Of a DNA stretch of 64,000 nt, positions 53,585-62,403 are shown piece by piece. The notes below the pieces were generated by a model. It searched no databases, was not told where the DNA came from, and saw only the letters and a program-made list of their open reading frames with translations. The position numbers were made by a program, and so were the translations under genes. Within the stretch, counting starts at the first letter, position 1, and every line of letters starts with the position of its first letter. Source of the DNA: ZC4RG30 sp963777735 (lineage in GTDB: Bacteria > Pseudomonadota > Gammaproteobacteria > Steroidobacterales > Steroidobacteraceae); assembly GCA_963777735.1 (NCBI GenBank), contig CAVZRQ010000002.1, positions 124,001 to 188,000 on the forward strand. The letters run 5' to 3'.

Positions 53585-54900
53585 GCGCGCAGACGAAAGC
53601 CGGCTTCGCGCCCGGCGCAACGGCACTGGCCAGTGCCGCGGAAGCACTCGAGGCCGTGGTGCGCGAAGGCGGCTGCACGGCCGAGGAAGCGCTGCAGCGA
53701 ATAACGCTGCGACCGGAAGATCGCGCGGCCGTGCGCGCCATTCATACCGGCACGCTGCGCTGGTATCTGCGGCTCGCGCCGGCCCTCGATGCCGTGCTGA
53801 AGCCGGGCCAGAAGATGCATCCCCTGGTGCATGCCGTGTTGTGCTGCGCGCTGCACCAGGTGGAATACTCGCGCGCGCCCGCGGCTTCGGCGGTGAACAT
53901 CGCGGTGGATGCCGCGCGTGTGCTGGGGCAGGGCAGTGCGAGCGGCTTCGTGAATGCGCTGCTGCGCCGCTTCCTGCGCGAGCGTGATGCCATCATGGCG
54001 CACATCGACAAAGGCGAGGCCAGCGCACTCGCGCATCCGCGCTGGCTGCTGCGCAAGATCCGCAATGCCTGGCCCGATGCGGCCGAACAGATCCTGACGG
54101 CGAACAATGAATCGCCGCCGATGACCCTGCGCGTGAACCTCGCGCGCACGACCCGCGATGCGCAGCTCGCCATGCTGGCCGCGCAAGGTGTAACAGGCAG
54201 CCCCGGCCTGTGCGCCACCACCATCGTGCTGGAGCAGCCGATGGAAGTGAATGCACTGCCGGGCTTCGCCGAAGGCCTCGTCAGTGTGCAGGACGCCGGC
54301 GCGCAGCATGCGGCGGAATTGCTCGACGCGCAGCCCGGTGAGCGCGTGCTCGATGCCTGCGCCGCACCCGGCGGCAAGACCGGACACATCCTCGAACGCA
54401 CGCCTGGTCTCGCGGAACTCGTGGCGCTGGATTGCGATGCATCGCGCCTCGAACGCGTGCAGCAGAACCTCACGCGGCTGGGCCTGACTGCAACGCTCAA
54501 GGTGGCGGACCTGCTCGCGGCGGGCTGGTGGGATGGACGGCCATTCGATCGCATCCTGCTCGATGCGCCGTGTTCGGGCACCGGCGTGATCCGTCGCCAT
54601 CCCGACATCAAGCTGCTGCGCCGGCAGGAAGACATCGCCGGCTTCGCGTCCACGCAGCTCGCGATGCTGTCGCGCTGTGCCGGCCTGCTGAAGCCCGGCG
54701 GGCTGCTGCTGTATGCGACCTGCTCGATCCTGCTGGCGGAAAACACCGAGGTGGTGGAGCGATTCCTGCGGGAATACCCCGGATTCCGGCGCATGGGGGC
54801 GGATTGGCACGTGCTGCCCACGCCGCGCGCCATGGGCGCGACAGCCCTGACCGACGGGTTCTACTATGCACGCCTGAAGATGGGGGGCGCGGATACATGA
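53581..54900 (+). CDS. rsmB: 16S rRNA (cytosine967-C5)-methyltransferase
   Basis: The 439-residue protein has an N-terminal NusB-like domain and a SAM methyltransferase domain: VLDACAAPGGKTGHILE, DAPCSGTGVIRRHPDIKLLR and LLYATCSIL with the two catalytic Cys. The start is the GTG at 53581 overlapping the fmt stop (GTGA); its own stop overlaps the ATG of the DUF4390 gene. Confidence 0.93.
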   Translation: MSAQTKAGFAPGATALASAAEALEAVVREGGCTAEEALQRITLRPEDRAAVRAIHTGTLRWYLRLAPALDAVLKPGQKMHPLVHAVLCCALHQVEYSRAPAASAVNIAVDAARVLGQGSASGFVNALLRRFLRERDAIMAHIDKGEASALAHPRWLLRKIRNAWPDAAEQILTANNESPPMTLRVNLARTTRDAQLAMLAAQGVTGSPGLCATTIVLEQPMEVNALPGFAEGLVSVQDAGAQHAAELLDAQPGERVLDACAAPGGKTGHILERTPGLAELVALDCDASRLERVQQNLTRLGLTATLKVADLLAAGWWDGRPFDRILLDAPCSGTGVIRRHPDIKLLRRQEDIAGFASTQLAMLSRCAGLLKPGGLLLYATCSILLAENTEVVERFLREYPGFRRMGADWHVLPTPRAMGATALTDGFYYARLKMGGADT

Positions 54901-55452
54901 GACTGTTGCTCAGCCTGCTGACGCTGCTGCTGCCGGTGCTTGCACCGGGTGCAGTGCAGGCGGCTGACGACATCAAGGTCTCCGCGTTCGTGAACGTGCG
55001 CGGCGGCGTGTTCGAGATCAATGCCCGCACCATCTTTCCGCTGAACTGCCGACGTGCGCTCGGCGCTGGATGCCGGCGCCACGGTGAGTTTCGACCTGCA
55101 GGCCGTGGTGGAGAAACAGCGCCGCTACTGGCTCGATGCCACGCTGGTCGATGTCATCCTGCGTCGCGAACTGACCTGGAATGCCGTGAGCCAGCGCTAT
55201 GTGGTGAAGGATGTCGATCGCGGCGGGCAGGAATCCTACGTCGCACTGGACGAGGCGCTGGTGGCGGTCGGTGTGGTGAACGACTGGCCGGTGGTGGTCG
55301 AGCCGCAGCTGGACCCGGATGCCAACTATGAAATCCGCGTTCGCGCCGGCTACCGCCGTGGCCGGCTGCCCGACGCGTTGCGCACGCTCATCTTCTGGTC
55401 GGATGGCTGGAACCGTCGCAGCAAGTGGAACGCATGGATCCTGCCCCGCTGA
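54897..55452 (+). CDS. DUF4390 exported protein, frameshifted
   Basis: A signal peptide (LLSLLTLLLPVLAPGAVQA) and DDIKVSAFVNVRGGVFEINARTIFPLN open the frame. Then the frame must shift at 55047 (one extra T) to continue ADVRSALDAGATVSFDLQAVVEKQRRYWLDATLVDVILRRELTWNAVSQRYVVKD...GRLPDALRTLIFWSDGWNRRSKWNAW, the DUF4390 pattern. In related genomes this gene sits between rsmB and ntrY, as here. Function unknown; the frameshift may be an assembly error. Confidence 0.8.
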
Positions 55453-57632
55453 GGCGCTGGCGGGGCTTCGGCTACCTTGCCATTGCCGTTGCGGCAGTGG
55501 TGGTGTTGTCGATGCTGCTGCTGCTCGGGCACAGCCTCGAGAATTCCTCGCAGTTCAGTCTCTGGCAGCCGTGGATCCTTTCCATCAATACGGCGGGCGT
55601 ACTGGTGCTCGCCGTGTTGCTGGCACGGCGCATCCGGCAGCTGGTGCGCGACTATCGCGACCATGTTCCCGGCTCGCGGCTCACGGCGCGCACGGTTTCC
55701 ATCTTCGGCACGCTGGTGATCGTGCCGCTGCTGCTGGTCTATCTGTTTTCACTGGGCTTCCTGAACCTCGGCATCAACAGCTGGTTCAAGGAGGAAGTCG
55801 GTGCGCAGCTGCGCCAGGCCGCAGCGCTGGCCGGCGAGGCGCTGAACATGCGCAAGCGCGAACAGGGGCGCAACACGGAGTTGCTGGCCGCCGAACTCAG
55901 CAGCCACTCCGATGCCAGCCTGGCGGCGTCGCTGGATGCGGTGCGTCGCCGCATCGGCGCCCGGGAACTCGTGGTGTTTGGCAGCAATGGTGAAGTGCTG
56001 GCGGCCAGCATCGAAGCGCGCGAATCCTTGATCGATACGCGGATTCCCACCGAGATCCTCATGCAGGTGCGGGGTGACCGTCCCTACGTGAATCTCGAAG
56101 AGCTGGATGATGGCGCGTATCTGATCGTTTCTGCCGCGCCACTGCCGGATGTCGGCGCGGAGGCGCGCCGCCGTTTTCTGGTTGCGCGGCAGATGGTGCC
56201 GGCCGAACTCGCGCAGCTGGCCAATGCCGTGCAGGCCGCGAGCAGCAACTATGCCAACCTGCGTGAATCCCGCGAGCCGCTCAAGTACAGCTTCCGACTT
56301 ACACTGACGCTGGTGCTGCTGCTGGCGATGCTGTCGGCCATCTTCCTCGCCATCCGCTTCGCGCACAAACTCACGCGTCCGGTGCACGATCTCATCCAGG
56401 GCACGCGCGCCGTGGGCAAGGGCGACTTCGGCACGCGGCTGGCGCTGCCCTCGCGTGACGAAATGGGCTTTCTGGTGCAGTCGTTCAACGACATGACCAA
56501 GCGCCTGCGCCGCGCCAGTGAGGAAACCACGCGCAGCCGCGCGCTGGTTGAACATGAACGCGAGCGCCTGGCCGTGATTCTGGCGGGGCTTTCCACCGGC
56601 GTGCTGGTGATCGACACCACCCACCGGTTGCGGCTCGCCAATGCGGCGGCCGATGCCATCCTCGGTGAATCCCTGGAGAGCTGGATCGGCACGGAACTCA
56701 CCGCGCTGCCCGATGACGCGCCCCGTCTGGTGCGCTTCGCGCGGGAGCTGACGCAGCGGCTGGATAGTGGCGAGCGCGAGTGGCAGGACGAAATCCTGCT
56801 GCCGCCGGATCGCGTGGTGCGCTTCGCGTGCGCGCCGCTCGCCGATGCGGCCGGCGAGGCCGGCTATGTCATCGTGTTCGACGACATCACCAACCTGCTG
56901 CATGCCGAGCGCGACGCGGCCTGGGGTGAGGTCGCGCGCCGCATGGCGCATGAGATCAAGAACCCGCTGACGCCCATCCAGCTGGCCGCCGAGCGTCTGC
57001 GCCGCCGGCTGCTGGGCAAGCTCGATGCGGCCGATGCCGATGTGCTCGACCGGGCCACCTACACCATCGTGCAGCAGGTGGAATCGCTCAAGGGCATGGT
57101 CAATGCCTTCAGCGAGTATGCCCGGGCGCCGGACCTCAAGCTGACGCAGCTGAACCTCAACGAGCTGGTGGCCGAGGTGGTCGAGCTGTACCGGGCGCAG
57201 GGCACCACCGCGACCATCGACGTCCAGGCCGACCCGACGCTGCTGCCCCTGACTGCCGACCGGGGTCGCCTGCGGCAGGTACTGAACAACCTGATCAGCA
57301 ACGGCCTGGAGGCGGTGGAAGGCGTGGCCGGGGCCCGCGTGGCGGTCAGCACTCAAATGAACAGTGGACCCCGGGGTAATTCTGCAGTCATTATGGTCAC
57401 CGACAACGGGCATGGATTCGACAAAGAAATGCTTGCACGGGTGTTTGAGCCATACGTGACAAGCAAGCCTAGGGGAACAGGACTGGGTCTCGCCATCGTC
57501 AAGAAGATCGCCGAAGAACACGGCGGCAGCATCGAGGCGAACAACCGGCCTGAAGGGGGCGCCTACGTGCGCGTCGAGATTCCGGTCGCGGCACAACTTG
57601 AGTCCGCAGAGCCGGCAAGGGGCATGGCATGA
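55434..57632 (+). CDS. ntrY: NtrY-like sensor histidine kinase
   Basis: The protein of about 732 residues has four N-terminal helices, a periplasmic/extracytoplasmic segment, HAMP (LTRPVHDLIQGTRAVGKGDFG), a PAS region (LAVILAGLSTGVLVIDTTHRLRLANAAADAILGE), RRMAHEIKNPLTPIQLAAERLRRRL (H box), NLISNGLEAVEG (N box), VTDNGHGF and GTGLGLAIVKKI. The ATG at 55434 lies inside the end of the DUF4390 gene; a GTG at 55425 is possible. It pairs with ntrX downstream (ATGA overlap). Confidence 0.9.
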   Translation: MDPAPLRRWRGFGYLAIAVAAVVVLSMLLLLGHSLENSSQFSLWQPWILSINTAGVLVLAVLLARRIRQLVRDYRDHVPGSRLTARTVSIFGTLVIVPLLLVYLFSLGFLNLGINSWFKEEVGAQLRQAAALAGEALNMRKREQGRNTELLAAELSSHSDASLAASLDAVRRRIGARELVVFGSNGEVLAASIEARESLIDTRIPTEILMQVRGDRPYVNLEELDDGAYLIVSAAPLPDVGAEARRRFLVARQMVPAELAQLANAVQAASSNYANLRESREPLKYSFRLTLTLVLLLAMLSAIFLAIRFAHKLTRPVHDLIQGTRAVGKGDFGTRLALPSRDEMGFLVQSFNDMTKRLRRASEETTRSRALVEHERERLAVILAGLSTGVLVIDTTHRLRLANAAADAILGESLESWIGTELTALPDDAPRLVRFARELTQRLDSGEREWQDEILLPPDRVVRFACAPLADAAGEAGYVIVFDDITNLLHAERDAAWGEVARRMAHEIKNPLTPIQLAAERLRRRLLGKLDAADADVLDRATYTIVQQVESLKGMVNAFSEYARAPDLKLTQLNLNELVAEVVELYRAQGTTATIDVQADPTLLPLTADRGRLRQVLNNLISNGLEAVEGVAGARVAVSTQMNSGPRGNSAVIMVTDNGHGFDKEMLARVFEPYVTSKPRGTGLGLAIVKKIAEEHGGSIEANNRPEGGAYVRVEIPVAAQLESAEPARGMA

Positions 57633-58999
57633 GTACGGGCAAGATTCTGGTTGTCGACGACGAAGCCGACATCCGCGTGTTGCTGAAAGAAATCCTTTCA
57701 GACGAAGGCTACGACGTCGACGTGGCGGCCAACGCCGGCCAGGCGCGCGCCTCGCGCGCGAAAATCGCACCGGATCTGGTGCTGCTCGACATCTGGATGC
57801 CCGACACCGATGGCATCACCCTGCTGCGCGAATGGTCCAATGCCACCACCGAAGGCTGTCCGGTGGTGATGATGTCCGGTCACGGTACGGTCGAGACGGC
57901 CGTGGAAGCCACGCGGCTCGGCGCCTTCGATTTCGTCGAGAAGCCGCTTTCCCTCGCCAAGTTGCTGCGCACGGTCGAACGCGCCATGGATGCCGGCAAG
58001 CGCCGCCGCATTGCGAGCCGTCCCCAGCAGTCGACGCTGGTCACCACCTTCGGCAAGAGCCGGGTGGCGCAGCAGCTGCGCGATGAGATCACCCGAGTGG
58101 CCGCACTCAATGCCTCGCTGCTGCTGGTGGGTGAGGCGGGCAGCGGACGTGGCGCGCTGGCGCGCTTCGCGCATGAAAGCGGACCGCGCGCCGCGAATGG
58201 ATTCGTGAGCCTGGTGGCGAGCTCCATTCCTGCCGCTGCAGACGCCTACCTCTTCGGCACGGAAACAGCCACGGGCGTGATTCCCGGCGTGCTGGATCAG
58301 GCGCAGGGCGGCACGCTCTATATCCAGGAAGTCGAGGATCTCGCACCCAGCGTGCAGCGACTGCTGCTCGGCGTGATCGAAACCGGTCGATTCCTGCGCG
58401 TCGGCGCCGCCAGCGACACCGCCATCACCTTCAACGCGCGCATCGTCGCAACGGCGCTGCCCGGCGTGGAAGTGCGCGCCGGCTCTGCCACCGGCCTGCG
58501 CCGCGATCTGCTGACGCATCTCTCCGGCGTGCTGGTGCGTGTGCCACCCCTGCGCGATTACGCGGAAGACGTGCCGGATCTGCTGCGGTTCTATATCGAG
58601 CGCACCGCCGATGCCGAGAAGCTGCCGCTGCGCCGCTTCTCCGTGGCGGCGCAGAACCGGCTGCGCAACTATCCGTGGCCTGGCAACCTGCGCGAGCTGC
58701 GCAGCCAGGTGCGCCGCATGCTGTCGCGTGGCGGCGCGGAAGAAATCTCGCTGGATGAAATCGAAAGCGAGATCGCCGCGCACACCACACCGAACGAACC
58801 GCTGGTGAAGCAGGATCTGCTCGCCCTGCCGCTGCGCGAGGCGCGCGAACAGTTCGAACGCGCCTATCTGCAGCAGCAGCTGCTGCTGTGCAATGGCAAG
58901 GTGGGCGCACTCGCGAAGCGCGTGGGCATGGAGCGCACGCACCTGTATCGCAAGCTGCGTTCGCTGGGTGTGGAGTTCAGGCCGTCGAACGACGACTGA
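57629..58999 (+). CDS. ntrX: NtrX-like response regulator with degenerate AAA+ domain
   Basis: The 456-residue protein has a receiver domain (ILVVDDEADIR, LVLLDIWMPDTDGI, FDFVEKPLSLAKL), a central AAA+-like domain and a C-terminal Fis-type helix-turn-helix (NGKVGALAKRVGMERTHLYRKLRSLGV). The AAA+ part is eroded. Walker A reads GEAGSGRG with Arg for the Lys, Walker B reads GGTLYIQEVEDL with Gln for Asp, and the sigma54-contacting GAFTGA is missing (TATGVIPG). It probably regulates without sigma54 activation. Confidence 0.88.
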   Translation: MSTGKILVVDDEADIRVLLKEILSDEGYDVDVAANAGQARASRAKIAPDLVLLDIWMPDTDGITLLREWSNATTEGCPVVMMSGHGTVETAVEATRLGAFDFVEKPLSLAKLLRTVERAMDAGKRRRIASRPQQSTLVTTFGKSRVAQQLRDEITRVAALNASLLLVGEAGSGRGALARFAHESGPRAANGFVSLVASSIPAAADAYLFGTETATGVIPGVLDQAQGGTLYIQEVEDLAPSVQRLLLGVIETGRFLRVGAASDTAITFNARIVATALPGVEVRAGSATGLRRDLLTHLSGVLVRVPPLRDYAEDVPDLLRFYIERTADAEKLPLRRFSVAAQNRLRNYPWPGNLRELRSQVRRMLSRGGAEEISLDEIESEIAAHTTPNEPLVKQDLLALPLREAREQFERAYLQQQLLLCNGKVGALAKRVGMERTHLYRKLRSLGVEFRPSNDD

Positions 59000-59003
59000 G
59001 CGT

Positions 59004-59228
59004 TCAGCGGCGCGAGAGCAATCCCAGCGCCAGCACCGCGACCAGCGCGATGCCGCCTACCGCCAGCACTTTGCCACCGATTTCGGCAAAGGCGCTGCGT
59101 GGAATCACTTCCAGCACCACCAGCACGCCGACCAGTGCCAGCACCAGCACGCACAGGGCCGCCACCGCGCGCAGGCTGCCGCCGGCGCCGCTGGACCTGG
59201 ATTCAATCGCATTGGGATCGTGGCTCAT
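59004..59228 (-). CDS. Small two-helix membrane protein
   Basis: The 74-residue product has two hydrophobic helices (AVAALCVLVLALVGVLVVLEV and VLAVGGIALVAVLALGLL) after a polar start. No family recognised. It converges with ntrX, with 4 bp between. Confidence 0.5.
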   Translation of the reverse strand: MSHDPNAIESRSSGAGGSLRAVAALCVLVLALVGVLVVLEVIPRSAFAEIGGKVLAVGGIALVAVLALGLLSRR

Positions 59229-59310
59229 GGGGCAAGTGTAGGGCCCTGGCAGGCCGCGGGCCTGTGCGCCCGTTCACAGAGGCCCGCGCCGCAGCGGGTG
59301 AAACTCCACC

Positions 59311-61308
59311 ATGGCAACGGATTTCTTCGAAAGGCAGCGGCAGGCGCGCCAGCAGACGTTATGGCTGCGCATGCTGTTTGCGCTGGCCCTGGTGCTGGCC
59401 AGCGTGCTGGTAGCCGTTGGATTCACCCTGCTGCTCGGCAGCATCGGCATGGCCAGCCTCATCGACGGCCGTCATGGCGTGCTGGCGGCGGCCTTCGTGC
59501 ACGGCAATGCCGGCTGGCGCATCGCGGCGGTGGTGCTGGCGTTTTCACTCACCGTCAGTGCCATCACGGCGTGGCGCCTGCGTGAAGGTGGGTCGGTGCT
59601 GGCGCGATCACTGCGCGGGCGCATGCTGCATCCCGACAGCAACCATCCCGCCGAGCGGCAGCTGCTGAACATCGTCAGCGAGATGTCGCTCGCCTCGCAG
59701 GTACCCGAACCCGAGGTGTGGCTGCTGGACCGCGAAGATTCGATCAATGCCTTCGCGGCCGGCAAGACGATCGAAGGCGCAGTGATCGGCGTCACTGCCG
59801 GCGCGTTGAGCGAACTGGATCGCGACGAGATGCAGGCGGTGGTGGCGCATGAGTTCAGCCACATCCTGAATGGCGACATGGCGCTGAACACGCGCCTCAT
59901 TGCCTGGCTATCAGGGCTGTTCGCCATCGAACGTTTCGCGCGCGCCCTGAAACGCGATGAACGCAAGGAGCCTTCCTCGCGCACTTTTCTCTTTTGGTGG
60001 TGGCACTTAGGCTTCTGGTTCTTCCATGCCTGTGGCTACATCGGCCTGTTCATCGGCCGCATGCTGCAGGCCGCGATCTGCCGGCGGCGTGAGCGGCTGG
60101 CCGATGCCTCCGCCGTGCAGTTCACACGCAATCCGGATGCGCTGAAATCCGCGCTGGTCAAGATCGAAGCGGCGGCAGGAGCTGGGCGCATTGGCGCACG
60201 CGCGGCGGCCGGAATGGCGCACATGTTCTTCGCACCGGGTGATGCCGGGGTGGGCGGCTGGCTCGCCAGCCTGCAGGGCGCGATGCTCGCGACACATCCG
60301 CCGATGGCCGAACGCGTGCGGGCGCTCGACAAGAGTCTGAGCAACGCGCAGTACCGCGCCGCGGTGCGCAATGCGCGCAAGGAACTGCTGCAGGCCCGTG
60401 ACAAAGTCCGCGCGCCCGTCGCCATGGGTGGCGAGGTGCTGAAGGCCGCTGTCCAACCGACACTGGCGCGAGAAGTGCAGGATCTGCTGTGCAGCCGCCT
60501 CAATCGCGAGCAGCAACAGCAGGTGCTGCAACTGACGCAGGAATACAGCGATTCCCCCGTTGCGCTGCAGGCCCTGTTTGTGGGCGCGCTGCTCGATGGC
60601 AATGCGGGCCGCGCACGTGCCCAGCTGTTGCAGCTCACGCCGGTGCTGGGAGCGGGTATTGCCACGCGGGTGGTCGGCGGTGTGCAGCGCCTGCAGGGTC
60701 TGGATGCAACGGCGCGATTGCCGCTGATTTCAGGCCTGCTGCCGGCGCTGGGCAGGCTCCCGGACCGCGAGCGGCTGCGCTTGGTGAAGGTGGCGCGGGC
60801 ATTTGCAGAACAGATCGCGCCGCTCGACACGCTGCGCTTTGCCACCTCGCGGCTGCTGCAGAGGACGCTGGTGCATGCTGCACCGAAGCACGCAGAAGTG
60901 CCGGAAGGGGATGTGGCCGCCGCCATGGAGGCCCATTCCGCACCCATTGCCGTGATCTGCTCGCTGCTCGCCCAGTGCAGCGGCGAACTGGGCGCGAAGG
61001 CCTACGCGGCTGGCATGAATGGCCTGATTCCCCCACTGCGGCGCCCGGCTTTCATCAGCGAACCCGTCGATGGCGTGGCCGTGGATGCTGCGATGGAATC
61101 CCTGGCGACGCTTCCCTACATGCAGCGCGCGGCCATCGGCTCGGCGCTGCTGCGGGTGATCGGTGCCAACGGCACACTGAGTGCGGCGGAGTTCGACCTG
61201 CTGCGGGTGGTCACGACCTGCATCGACGTGCACACACCCGCAACCGGATCGATCAGGCTTGAGCCTGCAGCGCCGCGATCCGCGCTTCCAGCGGCGGGTG
61301 GCTCATGA
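59311..61308 (+). CDS. Large M48 family membrane metallopeptidase
   Basis: The 665-residue protein has two N-terminal helices, then the M48 core: SEMSLASQVPEPEVWLLDREDSINAFAAG, VVAHEFSHILNGDM (HExxH), AWLSGLFAIERFAR, a further helix pair and RRERLADASAVQFTRNPDAL with the third zinc ligand. The 300-residue C-terminal part is helical and resembles a TerB-like region (GANGTLSAAEFDLLRVV). The end overlaps htpX by 56 bp. It may process membrane proteins together with HtpX. Confidence 0.82.
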   Translation: MATDFFERQRQARQQTLWLRMLFALALVLASVLVAVGFTLLLGSIGMASLIDGRHGVLAAAFVHGNAGWRIAAVVLAFSLTVSAITAWRLREGGSVLARSLRGRMLHPDSNHPAERQLLNIVSEMSLASQVPEPEVWLLDREDSINAFAAGKTIEGAVIGVTAGALSELDRDEMQAVVAHEFSHILNGDMALNTRLIAWLSGLFAIERFARALKRDERKEPSSRTFLFWWWHLGFWFFHACGYIGLFIGRMLQAAICRRRERLADASAVQFTRNPDALKSALVKIEAAAGAGRIGARAAAGMAHMFFAPGDAGVGGWLASLQGAMLATHPPMAERVRALDKSLSNAQYRAAVRNARKELLQARDKVRAPVAMGGEVLKAAVQPTLAREVQDLLCSRLNREQQQQVLQLTQEYSDSPVALQALFVGALLDGNAGRARAQLLQLTPVLGAGIATRVVGGVQRLQGLDATARLPLISGLLPALGRLPDRERLRLVKVARAFAEQIAPLDTLRFATSRLLQRTLVHAAPKHAEVPEGDVAAAMEAHSAPIAVICSLLAQCSGELGAKAYAAGMNGLIPPLRRPAFISEPVDGVAVDAAMESLATLPYMQRAAIGSALLRVIGANGTLSAAEFDLLRVVTTCIDVHTPATGSIRLEPAAPRSALPAAGGS

Positions 61309-62128
61309 AGAAACGCTTGAAGCCGGTGGGCGAACCGCCGTTGATGCCGAAGGCGGAAAGCTGTTTCGGCAAACCATGTGGATCCCGCTGTCGCATCAGC
61401 GCCTCCAGCGCGCCGATCATGCTCTGACGACCGGCCAGCCGCGCGCCACCCGCATCGGCCCGGTATTCACGCTGCCGCGAGTAGAACATCACGATGGTGC
61501 TGGCGAGGATGCCGAGCGCAATCTCCGCCACGATCACGCACAGGAAATAGGCCATGCCATGGCCTTCCTCGTTGCGGAACACCACGCGATCCACGAAGCC
61601 GCCGATCAGGCGCGCCAGGAAGATGACGAAGGTGTTCACCACACCCTGGATCAGCGTCAGCGTCACCATGTCGCCATTGGCCACATGCGCCATCTCATGG
61701 CCGAGCACTGCTTCGACTTCCGCCGGCTTCATTCTCTGCAGCAAGCCCGTGCTCACCGCGACCAGCGCGGCGTCGCGACGCGCGCCGGTGGCGAAGGCAT
61801 TGGGTTCAGGCGATTCGAAGATGCCGACTTCCGGCATGCCGATGCCGAGCTGTTCGGCCTGCGCGCGCACGGTGCTGACCAGCCACTGCTCGGAGGAGTT
61901 GGCGGGCTGGTTGATGACCCGCACGCCCATGGAGCGCTTGGCCATCCACTTGGAGATGGCGAGCGAGATGAACGCGCCACCGAAGCCGAACACGGCGGCG
62001 AACACCAGCAGACCACCGGTGCCACCCATGCCCGTGAGGAAGCGGTCGAGGCCGAGCAGCCGCACGACCACCGTGAGCACGACCATCACGGCAAGGTTGG
62101 TGGCGACGAGCAGGAAGATGCGTTTCAT
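61253..62128 (-). CDS. htpX: Membrane protease HtpX
   Basis: The 291-residue zinc protease of the inner membrane degrades damaged membrane proteins. It has two N-terminal helices, FISLAISKWMAKRSMGVRVI, ESPEPNAFATGARRDAALVAVSTGLL, VLGHEMAHVANGDMVTLTLIQG (HExxH) and EYRADAGGARLAG (third ligand). The C-terminal SHPPLEARIAAL is conserved. Confidence 0.93.
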   Translation of the reverse strand: MKRIFLLVATNLAVMVVLTVVVRLLGLDRFLTGMGGTGGLLVFAAVFGFGGAFISLAISKWMAKRSMGVRVINQPANSSEQWLVSTVRAQAEQLGIGMPEVGIFESPEPNAFATGARRDAALVAVSTGLLQRMKPAEVEAVLGHEMAHVANGDMVTLTLIQGVVNTFVIFLARLIGGFVDRVVFRNEEGHGMAYFLCVIVAEIALGILASTIVMFYSRQREYRADAGGARLAGRQSMIGALEALMRQRDPHGLPKQLSAFGINGGSPTGFKRFFMSHPPLEARIAALQAQA

Positions 62129-62173
62129 GGATACACCTGGAAAGAGGAATTGTCCTGGGTTGATAGATGGGGA

Positions 62174-62296
62174 TCAGGCACCGGCTTGCAAGGCCACGGC
62201 AAGTGGCTCTCTGCGTGAACGCCGCAGGCGACGATTGCGGTTGAGCGAGTGGCGCGTACTGCGGCGGATGCCACGGTTCGGGATTTCCAACTTCAT
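62174..62296 (-). CDS. Arg-rich 40-residue small ORF upstream of htpX
   Basis: ATG at 62296 follows AGGAG with a 6-base spacer and opens a 40-residue frame, starting MKLEIPNRGIRRSTRHSLNR, with about 14 Arg in all. It ends 45 bp before htpX on the same strand. No homologue recognised. The strong ribosome site and position suggest a small basic protein or a leader peptide; a chance frame cannot be excluded. Confidence 0.5.
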   Translation of the reverse strand: MKLEIPNRGIRRSTRHSLNRNRRLRRSRREPLAVALQAGA

Positions 62297-62360
62297 GCGA
62301 GTCTCCTGATCGATCTCGCAAAGTTAGCGCCTGCCAAAAACAGAGAAAAGCAGAAAGAAG

Positions 62361-62390
62361 TTTACGAATCATCAGTATTAATCTGATAAT
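62361..62390 (+). promoter_or_regulatory. Predicted promoter with dyad for the NhaR-like gene
   Basis: TTTACG and GATAAT with an 18 bp spacer form a sigma70-like promoter ending 13 bp before the ATG, so the leader would be very short and no Shine-Dalgarno sequence is visible. ATCAG-N7-CTGAT (62371-62387) overlaps it, as expected for a LysR-type self-regulating site in this AT-rich gap. Confidence 0.5.
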
Positions 62391-62403
62391 TTGCGCAACA
62401 CCC

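Noticed and set aside
55749..57770. 673-residue open frame opposite ntrY
   Set aside because: High GC keeps antisense frames open; the plus strand has all kinase boxes.
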